A stretch of DNA of 64,000 bases from Actinomadura sp. NBRC 104425 (GCF_030269545.1 NZ_BSTN01000001.1:141204-205203), one strand, 5' to 3'; counted from the first letter of the stretch, positions 18,208 through 28,000 are shown. Translations and numbers: made by a program. Notes: generated by a model from the sequence alone, not told the origin.

Positions 18208-18753
18208 TCAGGCGATGCCCCGGTACTCGCCCTCGTAGAAGATCAGCGGCTTGCCGGACGGGTCGGGCATGTGCAGGGCGAGGACCTCGCCCACCACGAT
18301 GCTGTGGTCGCCGCCGTCGTGCACGGCGTGCGTCCGGCACTCCACCGCGGCCACCGCGCCCGCGAAGATCGCGGCGCCGGTGGCCGCGCCGCGCCGGTGC
18401 TCCCAGCCGCGCAGCGGGTCGTCCAGCGGACGTCCCCGGGTGGCGAACCAGCGCGAGGCTTCCTGCATGTCCTCGGTCAGCACCGACACCGCCCACACCC
18501 CGGCGTCCAGCACCGCGTCGTGGAACCGCGCCGTGCGCTGCACGCAGATCAGCACGAGCAGCGGGTCCAGGGACACCGAGGTGAACGCGTTGACGGTCAT
18601 GCCGTGGTCGACGCCGTCCGCGACCGTGGTGACGACGGCGACGCCGGTGGCGAACCTGCCCACCACCTGCCGGAACCGGAGGGGGTCGATGCGTGGTGCG
18701 GCGCCGTCGGGATCGGGGCGCGGCGCGCGGGGGCCACCGGGGTCAGTGCTCAT
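18208..18753 (-). CDS. Flavin reductase-like (FMN-binding) protein
   Basis: 181 residues. After a disordered Pro-rich N-terminus, the flavin reductase fold begins at about 25: FRQVVGRFATGVAVVTTVADGVDHGMTVNAFTSVSLDPLLVLICVQRTARFHDAVLDAGVWAVSVL, and ends with HSIVVGEVLALHMPDPSGKPLIFYEGEYRGI. Members supply reduced FMN to a monooxygenase or act as stand-alone NADH:FMN reductases. No monooxygenase gene is adjacent here. Converges with the MFS gene across a 39-base gap. Confidence 0.92.
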   Translation of the reverse strand: MSTDPGGPRAPRPDPDGAAPRIDPLRFRQVVGRFATGVAVVTTVADGVDHGMTVNAFTSVSLDPLLVLICVQRTARFHDAVLDAGVWAVSVLTEDMQEASRWFATRGRPLDDPLRGWEHRRGAATGAAIFAGAVAAVECRTHAVHDGGDHSIVVGEVLALHMPDPSGKPLIFYEGEYRGIA

Positions 18754-18774
18754 GAGGCGAATACTCTAGGGCCG

Positions 18775-19383
18775 CTACCGGCGCTCGCGAGCGTGCCCGT
18801 GATCCATCTCACGCGGCGCGGCGTCCGGATCCGGGCCCTTTTCCGGCCTCGTGCCGGCCTGCGGCGCGGAGAGCGGGCCCCGGACGAGCCACTCCCCCGG
18901 CGGGCGGCGGGTCGGCTGCAGCGCCGCCGCGATGACCGCGCCGACGACCCCGCCCAGGATGAAGACGTATCCGGCGGCGGTGCCCGGGACCACCAGGTCG
19001 CCCTCGGACCGCTTGATCGACATCAACAGCACCGCGAGCCCCCAGGGCACGGCGAACACCACGCCGCCCAGCGGCGACCGCATCGCCCAGGCCGCCAGCC
19101 GCACCGCGGCGAAGTTCACCGCGGTCAGCACGATCGCCGCCACCGGCACCGCGCCGACCAGCCACCCTTGAGCGAACGACCCGAACAGCCCGAACAGCAG
19201 CCCGAGCACGCCGAGCGCCGCGTAGGCGGCCCCGGCGGCGACCGCCTCAGCCGACGACTCGGCCGACGACTCGGTCTCCGGCCCGGTCGGCGGCTCGCCT
19301 GCAGGCGCGGTGGGCCCGGCGTCCGCGTGCCGCACCGGGGGCGTCCCGGTCTCGGACGGCCGCCGGTCGTCGTCCCTGTCCAC
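18775..19383 (-). CDS. Membrane protein (DUF6113-like) downstream of mshB
   Basis: 202 residues from GTG at 19383. The N-terminal third is disordered and acidic (SETGTPPVRHADAG to ETESSAESSAE). Four membrane helices follow (about 75-95, 102-122, 130-150 and 160-180), then a Pro/Asp-rich tail ending HARERR. A small four-helix membrane protein directly after mshB is a recurring arrangement in actinomycetes as I recall (DUF6113); the function is unknown. Confidence 0.75.
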   Translation of the reverse strand: MDRDDDRRPSETGTPPVRHADAGPTAPAGEPPTGPETESSAESSAEAVAAGAAYAALGVLGLLFGLFGSFAQGWLVGAVPVAAIVLTAVNFAAVRLAAWAMRSPLGGVVFAVPWGLAVLLMSIKRSEGDLVVPGTAAGYVFILGGVVGAVIAAALQPTRRPPGEWLVRGPLSAPQAGTRPEKGPDPDAAPREMDHGHARERR

Positions 19384-19465
19384 GCCCGCCAGCGTAGCCC
19401 CGCGCCACCGCCGCGGCGAAACGGCCACCCCCTGGGGGCAGGGTCCCTGGACGCCCGGGCGGCGG

Positions 19466-20371
19466 TCAGGCGGATCCGGCGCGTCCGGCCGGTTCGGCGA
19501 ACAGGTCGGTCTCGCGGCCGTTGGGGCCGGCGGGGCCCGGCTCGCCCGCCAGCAGGATGAAGTACTCGGTGCCGAAGGCCTGCTGCCCCAGATTGTTCGA
19601 CAGCGCGAAGAACGGGCCGACCTCGTCGGGCGCCACCGTGATCTGGGTGTGGTGCGCGCGCAGCGCCGCGATCTTGGCGGGCAGGTAGGCGCGGGCGTCC
19701 ACCTGCGTGGTGACCAGGTGGTCGGGGACACCGGAGCCGAGGTCGTCCAGGCTGGCCACGCGCGGGAACGGCAGCCGCGCCTCGCGCATCACCGCGACGG
19801 CGCGCGCCAGCACCGACCGGGGCATGGCGTAGGCGTAGAACTTGGCCACCTGCCAGGGCTCGCCGCCGTCCTGGTACTGCGGGTCGGCGGCCAGGTGGAA
19901 CGCCCGCCAGGTCACCCGGTGCGCCTGGATGTGGTCGGGGTGGCCGTAGTTGCCCCGCTCGTCATAGGTGACGATCACCTGCGGCCGCACATCCCGGATG
20001 ATCTTCACCATCTCGGCGGCGGCCTCGTCCACATCGGCCCGCCAGAAGCAGCGCGGGTCGTCGTTGGACGGCGTGCCCATCATGCCCGAGTCGCGCCAGC
20101 GGCCCGGTCCGCCCAGGTAGCGCTGGTCGCGCACGCCCAGCGCGGCGCACGCCTCGGCGAGCTCGCCGATGCGGTACTCGCCGAGCCGGTCCTCCTTGTC
20201 GGCGGCCAGATGGCGCAGCTCGCCCGGGATGACCTCGCCCTCCTCACCGAGTGTGCAGGTGACCAGGCAGACGTGGGCGCCCTCGGCCGCGTACTTTGCC
20301 ATGGTCGCCCCGGTCCCGATGGACTCGTCGTCCGGGTGGGCGTGGACGAACAGGATGCGCGGCTCCTTCAT
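19466..20371 (-). CDS. mshB: N-acetyl-1-D-myo-inositol-2-amino-2-deoxy-alpha-D-glucopyranoside deacetylase
   Basis: 301 residues. LmbE-type deacetylase with zinc ligands in [18 protein letters not shown] (residue 9 on) and [10 protein letters not shown] (about 147), plus [17 protein letters not shown] and [27 protein letters not shown], which are diagnostic of MshB and not of the conjugate amidase Mca. It carries out the second committed step of mycothiol biosynthesis, releasing GlcN-inositol. Clear actinobacterial marker. Confidence 0.93.
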   Translation of the reverse strand: MKEPRILFVHAHPDDESIGTGATMAKYAAEGAHVCLVTCTLGEEGEVIPGELRHLAADKEDRLGEYRIGELAEACAALGVRDQRYLGGPGRWRDSGMMGTPSNDDPRCFWRADVDEAAAEMVKIIRDVRPQVIVTYDERGNYGHPDHIQAHRVTWRAFHLAADPQYQDGGEPWQVAKFYAYAMPRSVLARAVAVMREARLPFPRVASLDDLGSGVPDHLVTTQVDARAYLPAKIAALRAHHTQITVAPDEVGPFFALSNNLGQQAFGTEYFILLAGEPGPAGPNGRETDLFAEPAGRAGSA

Positions 20372-20502
20372 AGGATCCGAGCCTACTCACGACGCAAGCG
20401 TTGGTCGCGATCGCTGCAGGGGTGATACGGGGCACGCCCGGGTGCGCAGCGTCACCGCCGGGCGCCCCGCCACCGCTCCGCCTTCAGCGGCCGCGCCGGG
20501 TG

Positions 20503-21990
20503 CTAGTTACCGGTGTCCTGGTCGCCTCCGCTGCCGGTGCCGCCGTTGCCGTTGTTGCCTCCGGTACCGCCGTTGCCGCCGTTGCCGGTGCCGCCGTCGT
20601 CATCGTCGCCGGTGTCGCCGCCGTCTCCGCCGGGCAGACCGGTGTCGGGCGAGGACGGGGTGTGCGACGGTGTGAGCGTCGGCCGGGTGGGCCGGACCGG
20701 CGTGCTGGGCTCGGGGTTCGGACGGGTCGGCTCGGTGTCGCGCGCACGCGTCGGCTCCTCGGGCGTGGGCTCGGGCTCGTCGCTCTCCTCCGGCTCGTCG
20801 GTCGCGCTGTCGGTGACCGCCTCCGACGCGGGCGGGCTGCTCGGCGAGCCGGGCTCCTCATCGCCGCGGGACAGCATCACGATGCCGACGATCAGCGCCA
20901 GCACCGCGATCGCCGCGACGGCGGCCACGACCGGCCACCGCGAGGACCGGTCGTCGTCCGGGTAGCCGCGGTGCCGGCCCGGCGGGCGGCCGGGCGGCGG
21001 GCCCATCGGCCGCACCGGCGGCAGCGCGTCGCGGATCGCCTGGGTCTCGCTGACCGGCTGCTGCATCGGGCCGGTGCGGCCCATGACCCGGGTGGCGTCC
21101 GGGGCGCCGTGGCCCGCGGCCATCTGCGACCCCTCGGCCAGCAGCGAGGTGGCCTGCGCCGGGTCGTCCATCCGGGTCTGCGCCGCCGGACCGCTGCCGA
21201 TCAGCCGCATCATCAGGTGCTGCGCGGTGGGCCGCCGGGACGGCTCCTTGGCCAGGCACGCCGCCAGCAGCGGCTTGAGGTCGTCGGGCACGCCGTCCAG
21301 CGTGGGCGGCTCGTGCATCACCCGGTTGATCACCGCGACCACCGTGTCGTCGCCGAACGGCGGGTGGCCGGTGGCGGCGAACACCATGGTGGCCGCCCAG
21401 GCCCAGATGTCCACCGCCTCGGTGAGGGTGGCGCCCGCCACCTGCTCGGGCGCCATGTAGGAGGGGGTGCCGATCGCCTTGGTCGCAGCGGTCTGCCCGG
21501 TGTCCAAGGCCCGCGCGATACCGAAGTCGATCACGCGCGGCCCGTCCGGCGCCATGATCACATTGTGCGGCTTGAAGTCGCGGTGCACGATGCCGGCCTG
21601 GTGGATGGCCACCAGCGCGGTCGTGGTGCCGATCGCCAGCCGCTCCAACGCCGCCCCGTTGAGCGGGCCGTCCTCGATGATCTGCCGGTGCAGCGACTTG
21701 CCCGGGACGTACTCGCTGGCGATGTACGGCTGGTCGCCCGCGACGTCGGCCTCCAGCACCTGGGCGGTGCAGAAGCGGGCGACCTGCTTGGCGGCCTGCG
21801 CCTCCCGGATGAACCGGTTGCGGGCCGAGGCGTCGGCGGCCAGGTCGGCGCGCAGCAGCTTGATCGCGGCCTGGGTGCCCGAAGACGGGTCGACACCGAG
21901 GTACACCACGCCCTGCCCGCCTTCTCCGAGCCGTTCGACCACGTCGAACGAACCCAGCCGCCGGGGATCACCCGGCTGCAGCTCCGGCAT
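20503..21990 (-). CDS. Membrane-anchored Ser/Thr protein kinase (PknB-like, PASTA-free)
   Basis: 495 residues. Kinase domain about 15-270: Gly loop GEGGQGVVYLG, ATP Lys44, catalytic HRDFKPHN with Asp138 (Phe instead of the usual Leu), DFG at Asp155, and GTPSYMAPEQ. A Pro-rich juxtamembrane segment (about 290-340) leads to one membrane helix (WPVVAAVAAIAVLALIVGIVML, about 350-371). The outside portion is a low-complexity Ser/Pro/Thr/Glu stretch followed by a Gly/Asn/Asp-rich tail, with no PASTA repeats. Divergent from the S9 peptidase. Confidence 0.93.
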   Translation of the reverse strand: MPELQPGDPRRLGSFDVVERLGEGGQGVVYLGVDPSSGTQAAIKLLRADLAADASARNRFIREAQAAKQVARFCTAQVLEADVAGDQPYIASEYVPGKSLHRQIIEDGPLNGAALERLAIGTTTALVAIHQAGIVHRDFKPHNVIMAPDGPRVIDFGIARALDTGQTAATKAIGTPSYMAPEQVAGATLTEAVDIWAWAATMVFAATGHPPFGDDTVVAVINRVMHEPPTLDGVPDDLKPLLAACLAKEPSRRPTAQHLMMRLIGSGPAAQTRMDDPAQATSLLAEGSQMAAGHGAPDATRVMGRTGPMQQPVSETQAIRDALPPVRPMGPPPGRPPGRHRGYPDDDRSSRWPVVAAVAAIAVLALIVGIVMLSRGDEEPGSPSSPPASEAVTDSATDEPEESDEPEPTPEEPTRARDTEPTRPNPEPSTPVRPTRPTLTPSHTPSSPDTGLPGGDGGDTGDDDDGGTGNGGNGGTGGNNGNGGTGSGGDQDTGN

Positions 21991-22377
21991 GGACCACTCC
22001 TTACAGCCCGCGACGACATATGCGATGGGGGAGCTTTGAGCTTACGCGAGCCCGGTGACGGGCACGGGCCGTTCCCCGCCCGCCGCGATCGCCGGCCGTC
22101 GGCCGGTGCGGTCGCCTGCGGACGCGTGTCGGCAACCCCGGTCCTGTCTAGAGCACTGCCCGCCCCGGTTCAACCGGCATGCCGGAATCGACCCCGGTTC
22201 CTGGTCACGTCTCGGTCACGTCTCGGTCACGTCACGCGCCGCGCCGCGGGCCGCGCGGCCCCGGTGCGGGGCACCCGTCACGCGCGATGCCCGCTCCGGC
22301 TGGCAGACTCGTAACGCGTGAGCGGCGCCCAAGGCGACCAGGGCCAGACCAGGGCTAACGGTGGGGAGACACGGCAA
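21991..22377. other. Divergent intergenic region with three GTCACGT boxes
   Basis: About 390 bases between the kinase and peptidase starts without a convincing gene. At 22204-22234 an 11-bp unit GTCACGTCTCG occurs twice in tandem and a third GTCACGT follows, giving three boxes exactly 11 bp apart, about 145 bases before the peptidase start. Such helical phasing suits cooperative binding by an unidentified regulator. Confidence 0.5.
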
Positions 22378-24471
22378 GTGAGCATCAGCTTTCCGCGGCA
22401 GAGCGCGCGTACGCGGCGGTTCACCCTCGGCGTCCCGCGGGCCTTCCAAGTGGCGCCGGACGGGTCGCGTGTGGTGTTCCTGCGCACCCGGGCGGGCGAC
22501 GACCCGGTGACGTGCCTGTGGACGCTCGACCCCGCGTCCGGCGAGGAGCGGCTGGTCGCCGACCCGGCGGCGCTCGACCTGCCCGGCGAGCAGGACCTGC
22601 CGCCCGAGGAGCGCGCCCGCCGCGAGCGGGCCCGCGAGCAGGCGGGCGGCATCGTCGGCTACGCCGTGGACCGCGACGTGCGCCAGGCCGTGTTCACGCT
22701 GGCCGGGCAGCTGTTCCTCGCCGAGCTGGACACCGGGCGGGTGCGGAGCCTGCCCGCCGCCACCCCCGTGTTCGACCCGCGTCTGGACCCGGCCGGGCGG
22801 CGCGTGGCGTACGTGTCCGGCCGCACCCTGCGCGTGCTGGACGTGGCGAGCGGCGAGGACGCCGCGCTGGTGACGCCCGAGTCCGAGCAGGTGTCCTACG
22901 GACTGGCGGAGTTCATCGCGGCCGAGGAGATGAACCGCATGCGGGGCCACTGGTGGGCGCCCGACGGCGAGACCCTGCTGGCGGCGCGGGTGGACGAGAC
23001 GCCCGTGCTGCGCTGGCACATCGCCGACCCCGCCAACCCCGAGCGGTCCCCGGTCGAGGTGGCCTACCCGGCGGCGGGCACGCCGAACGCCATCGTCTCG
23101 CTGGTGCTGCTGAAGCTGGACGGCCGCCGCACGGCGGTCGCCTGGGACCGCGGCGAGTTCCCCTACCTGGTCACCGCCGTGTGGGACGGGCACGGCCTGC
23201 TCATCGTCGTGCAGACGCGCGACCAGCGCGTGCAGCGGCTGCTCAAGGTCGATCCGTCGTCCGGCGAGACGACGCTGCTGCACACTCTGCACGACCCGGT
23301 GTGGACCGAGATCGTGCCGGGCGTCCCGGCGCGGCTGGGCAGCGGCGAGGTCGTGTGGGTCGTCGACGACCGGGACAGCGACACCCGCCGCCTGACCGTC
23401 GCGGGCAAGCCCGTCACCCCGCCGGGGCTGCAGGTGCGGTCCGTGCTGGGCGTGGAGGGCGAGACGGTGCTGTTCACCGCCTCGCAGGAGCCGACCGAGG
23501 CGCATGTGTGGTCCTACGGGCCGGACGGGGTCGTGCGGCTCACCGACGGCCAGGGGGTGTTCTCGGGCGTCCGCTGCGGCGAGGTGACCGTGCTGACCGG
23601 TTCGCGGATGGACCGGCACGGGGTGTCCACCGAGGTCCGCGGGCCCGGCGGCGCCGTCCACCCGATCGCGTCGCGGGCCGAGACCCCGGTGGTGGCGCCG
23701 CGGGTGGAGCTGCTGCGCGCCGGCGAGCGGGAGATCCGCACGGCCGTGGTGCTGCCGGCGGACTGGAAGCTCGGCGACGGGCGGCTGCCGGTGCTCATGG
23801 ACCCCTACGGCGGCCCGCACGCCCAGCGGGTGCTGGCGGTGCGGCGCGCCTACAACGAGGCCCAGTGGCTGGCCGACCAGGGCTTCGCCGTCGTGATCGC
23901 CGACGGCCGCGGCACCCCGGCGCGCGGCCCGGCCTGGGAGCGCGCGGTGGACCGCGACTTCGCCGGGCCGGTGCTGGAGGACCAGATCACCGCGCTGGAG
24001 GAGGCCGCCCGCCGCCACCCCGGCGCGCTGGACCTGGGCCGGGTGGGCATCCGCGGCTGGTCGTTCGGCGGCTGGCTGGCCGCGCTGGCGGTGCTGCGCC
24101 GGCCCGACGTGTTCCACGCGGCGGTGGCGGGCGCCCCGCCCACCGACTGGCGGCTGTACGACACCCACTACACCGAGCGCTACCTCGGCCACCCGGACGA
24201 GGAGCCGGACGGCTACGCCGCCAACTCGCTGATCGAGGACGCGCCGCGGCTGGAGCGTCCGCTGCTGCTGATCCACGGCCTGGCCGACGACAACGTGGTG
24301 GCCGCGCACACGCTGCGGCTGTCCAGCGCGCTGCTGGCGGCCGGGCGGCCGCACACCGTGCTGCCGCTGTCCGGCGTCACCCACATGACGCCGCAGGAGG
24401 TCGTCGCGGAGAACCTGCTGAACCTGCAGGTGGACTTTTTGAAGAACGCGCTGGCCGAGCGCAGCGCGTGA
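22378..24471 (+). CDS. S9-family prolyl oligopeptidase / dipeptidyl peptidase IV-like
   Basis: 697 residues from GTG at 22378, chosen because GGGGAG lies nine bases upstream; a GTG at 22318 would add 20 residues. An N-terminal beta-propeller (about 20-430) contains VSYGLAEFIAAEEMNRMRGHWWAPDG, the DPP-IV-like double-Glu motif (EE) that holds the substrate N-terminus. The C-terminal alpha/beta-hydrolase has the nucleophile in GIRGWSFGGWLAAL, Asp in HGLADDNVVAAHT and His in GVTHMTPQE. No signal peptide, so probably cytoplasmic dipeptide release. Ends one base from the convergent ABC gene. Confidence 0.93.
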   Translation: MSISFPRQSARTRRFTLGVPRAFQVAPDGSRVVFLRTRAGDDPVTCLWTLDPASGEERLVADPAALDLPGEQDLPPEERARRERAREQAGGIVGYAVDRDVRQAVFTLAGQLFLAELDTGRVRSLPAATPVFDPRLDPAGRRVAYVSGRTLRVLDVASGEDAALVTPESEQVSYGLAEFIAAEEMNRMRGHWWAPDGETLLAARVDETPVLRWHIADPANPERSPVEVAYPAAGTPNAIVSLVLLKLDGRRTAVAWDRGEFPYLVTAVWDGHGLLIVVQTRDQRVQRLLKVDPSSGETTLLHTLHDPVWTEIVPGVPARLGSGEVVWVVDDRDSDTRRLTVAGKPVTPPGLQVRSVLGVEGETVLFTASQEPTEAHVWSYGPDGVVRLTDGQGVFSGVRCGEVTVLTGSRMDRHGVSTEVRGPGGAVHPIASRAETPVVAPRVELLRAGEREIRTAVVLPADWKLGDGRLPVLMDPYGGPHAQRVLAVRRAYNEAQWLADQGFAVVIADGRGTPARGPAWERAVDRDFAGPVLEDQITALEEAARRHPGALDLGRVGIRGWSFGGWLAALAVLRRPDVFHAAVAGAPPTDWRLYDTHYTERYLGHPDEEPDGYAANSLIEDAPRLERPLLLIHGLADDNVVAAHTLRLSSALLAAGRPHTVLPLSGVTHMTPQEVVAENLLNLQVDFLKNALAERSA

Positions 24472-24472
24472 G

Positions 24473-26227
24473 TCACCGCGAGGGCTCCCTCTCGCCGTGC
24501 CAGGAGGCCCAGAGCGCGGCGTAGGAGCCGCCCGCGGCGAGCAGCTCGTCGTGGGTGCCGAGCTCGGTGATGCGGCCGTCCTCCACGACGGCCACGCGGT
24601 CGGCGTCGTGCGCGGTGTGCAGGCGGTGCGCGATCGCCACGACCGTGCGGCCGTCCAGCACGGCGGCCAGGGTGCGTTCGAGGCGGCGGGCGGCGCGCGG
24701 GTCGAGCAGGGACGTCGCCTCGTCCAGCACCAGCGTGTGCGGGTCGGCCAGAACGAGCCGGGCCAGCGCGAGCTGCTGGGCCTGGGCGGGCGACAGCTCC
24801 TCTCCGCCGGCGCCCACCCGCGCGTCCAGGCCGGGGCCGTCCCAGTCGACGGCCCGCAGCGCCGCCTCGGCCTCGGCGTCGCCGACCGGCCGCGCCATGA
24901 GCAGGTTTTCGCGGACGGTGCCGTGGAACACGTGGTGGTCCTGGGTGACCAGGGCGACGTGGCCGCGCAGGTCGTCCAGCGGCAGGTCCACCAGCGGGAC
25001 GGCGCCCGCGCCCTCGCCCACGGTGACGGTGCCGGCGCGCGGCCCGTCCACCCCGGCCAGCAGGCGTCCCAGCGTGGACTTGCCCGCGCCGCTCGGCCCC
25101 ACCACGGCCAGCCGCTCGCCGGGGCGCAGCGTCAGGTCGACGCCGTGCAGGACGTCATGGCCGTCGCGGTAGGCGTAGTGCACGCCCCGGGCGGCCAGGC
25201 GCTCCCCGTCGGGCCGCGCGGTGCCCGGGGAGCGGTCGGGCGGGACCCTGCCTACGACATGGCCGACGCCCAGCAGCCGGGCCAGCGACGCGCCGCCCAG
25301 CTGCAGCTCGTCCAGCCAGGTGAGCAGCACGTCCACCGGGCCGACGAGCTGCTGCACGTACAGGGTCGCGGCGGTCACCTGGGCCAGCGACGCCATGCCG
25401 TGGATGTGCAGCAGGCCGCCGGCGAACACGGTGGCCGCGACCGGCAGCACGTAGGAGAACTCGGCCACCGGGACCAGCACGGTGCGCAGCCCCAGCGAGT
25501 AGCGCTCGGCGCGGTAGGACCGGTCGATGTCGTCGTCGCAGCGCCGCACCCGCCGCCCGGCCAGGCCCAGCGCGTCGACGGTGCGGGCGCCCTGCACGGT
25601 CTCGGTGAGCCCCTCGGTCAGCTGCGCCCAGGCGGCCATCTCGCGCCGGTAGGCGGCGCCGGCGCGGCGCAGGTACCAGCGCATCACGGCCCACAGCAGC
25701 GGGACGACGACCAGGCACGGCAGCGCCACCAGCGGCCCGGTCAGCACCAGCGCGCCCAGCGTGAACGCGATCGACAGCAGGGAGATCGCGATCTCCGGCG
25801 CGGCGTGCCGGACGGCGTTGGACAGGGTGTCGACGTCCCGGGACGTGCGGCTGAGCAGGTCGCCGGTCCCGGCGCGTTCGACGCGCGACAGCGGCAGCGC
25901 CAGCACCCGTCCGACGAAGTCCTCCCGCAGGTCGGCCAGGATCCGCTCGCCCAGCCGCGCGGACGCGTAGTAGGCGTAGCGGGTCAGGACGCCCTGCGCG
26001 ACCACGAACCCCGCGATGGCCAGGGCGACGGTGTCGATGTCGGCGGCGCCGCGCTCCACCCCCTCCGCCAGGCCGCCCAGCAGCCGCGGGGTGACCAGCC
26101 CGGCCACCGCGGCCAGCGCGTGCAGGCCCAGCGCGCCGAGCAGGGCGCGGGGACGGCGCAGCAGCAGGCGCCGGGTGTGCGCGCGCACCTGCGCCGACGT
26201 CGCCACGGGCAGGATCTCGGAGCTCAC
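24473..26227 (-). CDS. ABC exporter half (transmembrane + ATPase), consensus-Walker subunit
   Basis: 584 residues. Six-helix transmembrane domain (about 25-310) fused to an ATPase domain (about 335-575). Walker A is intact (VVGPSGAGKSTLGRLLAG) and so is Walker B (TLVLDEATSLLD), with switch His in AIAHRLHT. The signature is degenerate: ELSPAQAQQLALAR instead of LSGGQ. In heterodimeric exporters this half supplies the working Walker motifs of the one competent ATP site. Its partner is the next gene upstream (75-base gap). Confidence 0.93.
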   Translation of the reverse strand: MSSEILPVATSAQVRAHTRRLLLRRPRALLGALGLHALAAVAGLVTPRLLGGLAEGVERGAADIDTVALAIAGFVVAQGVLTRYAYYASARLGERILADLREDFVGRVLALPLSRVERAGTGDLLSRTSRDVDTLSNAVRHAAPEIAISLLSIAFTLGALVLTGPLVALPCLVVVPLLWAVMRWYLRRAGAAYRREMAAWAQLTEGLTETVQGARTVDALGLAGRRVRRCDDDIDRSYRAERYSLGLRTVLVPVAEFSYVLPVAATVFAGGLLHIHGMASLAQVTAATLYVQQLVGPVDVLLTWLDELQLGGASLARLLGVGHVVGRVPPDRSPGTARPDGERLAARGVHYAYRDGHDVLHGVDLTLRPGERLAVVGPSGAGKSTLGRLLAGVDGPRAGTVTVGEGAGAVPLVDLPLDDLRGHVALVTQDHHVFHGTVRENLLMARPVGDAEAEAALRAVDWDGPGLDARVGAGGEELSPAQAQQLALARLVLADPHTLVLDEATSLLDPRAARRLERTLAAVLDGRTVVAIAHRLHTAHDADRVAVVEDGRITELGTHDELLAAGGSYAALWASWHGEREPSR

Positions 26228-26302
26228 GGCCGGTGGTCCTCCTGGGTCGTCATGCCGGCTTGTCGAAGACGGCCGCCCCGCCGGGCGCCGTCGGAAGGCG
26301 TG

Positions 26303-28000
26303 TCAGGGGATGTCCTCGCCGCGGGTGACGGCGGCGGCGTAGCGGGGCTCGGACGCCAGCAGGTCGCGGTGGCGCCCCTCGGCGACCACCGCGCCGTTCT
26401 CGACGAAGGCGACGTGGTCGGCGCGGTCGAGCATGAGCGGGCTCGTCGTGCACACCACGGTGGTGCGGCCCGCGCGGGCGGCGCCGAGCCGGTCGGCGAT
26501 GCGCGCCTCGGTGTGCGCGTCGACGGCGCTGGTCGGGTCGACCAGCACCAGCACCTCGGGGTCGGCCGCCAGCGCGCGGGCCAGCCGCAGCCGCTGCCGC
26601 TGCCCGCCGGAGAACTCGCGCCCGGCCTCGGCGACGTGCGCGTCCAGGCCGACGGCCGCGGCGATGTCCTCGGCGGCGGCGGCCCGCAGCGCCGCATGCA
26701 GCGCCGCGTCGTCCACCGGGCCGCCGAAGCCCGGGGTGAGGGCGTCGCGCAGCGTCCCGGAGAACAGCAGGTCCTCGTTGACGGCGACGAGGATCCGCTC
26801 CCGCACGCCGGCGACGTCGCGCAGCGGGACGCCGCCGTAGGAGACCTCGCCGTCGGCGTGCCGGCCGAGGCGGTCGGCGATGGCCTGGGCGTCGCGCGGG
26901 TCGGCCGCGGCGACCGCGGTGAGCCGCCCGGGCCGCACGACCAGGCCGGACTTGGCGTCCGCCAGCTCGGCGGGCCCGGCCGGGGCGACGGCGCCGGTGT
27001 CCGGCAGGTCGGGTTCGGTGCGCAGCACCCGCACGACCCGCCCGGCCGCGACGTGCCCGCGGGTGAGCTTGCCCGCCGCCTCCCCGATCGTCTTCATCGG
27101 CGCGATAAGGAACACCGCGTACCCGTAGCCCGAGACCAGGTCGCCCACGCTGATGGCGCCGGAGGCGGCCAGCCGCGCGCCCACCCAGGTGACCGTGGCG
27201 AGCAGCAGCCCGAGCAGCAGGGTCTGGGCGCCCATGATCCGCGAGTCGGCCCACGCCACGGCCGTGCCCGCCCGGCGCACCCGCTGCGACTCGTCCCGGT
27301 AGCGGTCGGCGAACAGCGCCTCGCCGCCGATGCCGCGCAGCACCCGCAGGCCCGCCACCAGGTCGGTGGCCCGGGTGTTCAGCTCGCCGACCAGCTCGCG
27401 GTGGCGCTCCTCGCGTTCGCGCAGCGGCCGCAGCATCGGCCCGCCCACCGCCAGGAGCACCGGGACGCCGACCAGCACGACCAGGCCGAGCGGCGGCGAG
27501 GTGACCAGCATCAGGGCCGCCACCACGACGACCGCGGCGACGGCGCCGCTGCCGCGGGCCAGGATGTCCAGGCAGTCGCCGATGTCGTCCAGGTCCGACA
27601 CGCCGACGCTGACCACCTCCCCGGCGCCGATCCGGCGCGGCAGCGTCCCGCCGAGCCGGGTCGCCTGCCGGGTGACGAGCTGGACGGTGCGGTAGGCGGC
27701 GGCCAGCCAGTTGTACACGGCCATCCGGTGCCGCAGCGTCGCGGTCGCGGCGACGCCGACGCCGAGGGCGAGCAGCACGGCCGACCACAGGGCCAGGGCG
27801 GACGCGTCGCGGGCCGTCACGCCGTCGTCGACCGCCCGGCCGATCACGGCGGGCAGGAGCGCCTGGCAGAGCATCCACCCGATGCCGAGGACCGCCCCGG
27901 CCAGCACGGTGCGCCACTGGCAGCGCGCCAGCCACAGCAGGTAGCGGGTTGGCGAGCGCACGTCGGGGGTGCCGGGGTCGGCGACCGGTAAGCGCTTCAC
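26303..28000 (-). CDS. ABC exporter half, degenerate-Walker subunit, with a TTA codon
   Basis: 565 residues from GTG at 28000. Transmembrane domain about 20-310. The ATPase domain has an intact signature (EFSGGQRQRLRLARAL), but the Walker A position reads AVAAADPRDAQAIADRL, with no G-x-G-K-S/T and no lysine, and Walker B reads VLVLVDPTSAVD, with Pro where the catalytic Glu should be. It should therefore not hydrolyse ATP on its own side, but completes the good site of its partner. Codon 4 (27989-27991) is TTA, a rare codon in GC-rich actinomycetes read by bldA tRNA. Confidence 0.92.
   Translation of the reverse strand: MKRLPVADPGTPDVRSPTRYLLWLARCQWRTVLAGAVLGIGWMLCQALLPAVIGRAVDDGVTARDASALALWSAVLLALGVGVAATATLRHRMAVYNWLAAAYRTVQLVTRQATRLGGTLPRRIGAGEVVSVGVSDLDDIGDCLDILARGSGAVAAVVVVAALMLVTSPPLGLVVLVGVPVLLAVGGPMLRPLREREERHRELVGELNTRATDLVAGLRVLRGIGGEALFADRYRDESQRVRRAGTAVAWADSRIMGAQTLLLGLLLATVTWVGARLAASGAISVGDLVSGYGYAVFLIAPMKTIGEAAGKLTRGHVAAGRVVRVLRTEPDLPDTGAVAPAGPAELADAKSGLVVRPGRLTAVAAADPRDAQAIADRLGRHADGEVSYGGVPLRDVAGVRERILVAVNEDLLFSGTLRDALTPGFGGPVDDAALHAALRAAAAEDIAAAVGLDAHVAEAGREFSGGQRQRLRLARALAADPEVLVLVDPTSAVDAHTEARIADRLGAARAGRTTVVCTTSPLMLDRADHVAFVENGAVVAEGRHRDLLASEPRYAAAVTRGEDIP

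Noticed and set aside
24497..27991. 1164-codon plus-strand frame
   Set aside because: Antisense to the two ABC exporter genes; product is Gln/His/Arg-rich without any motif.
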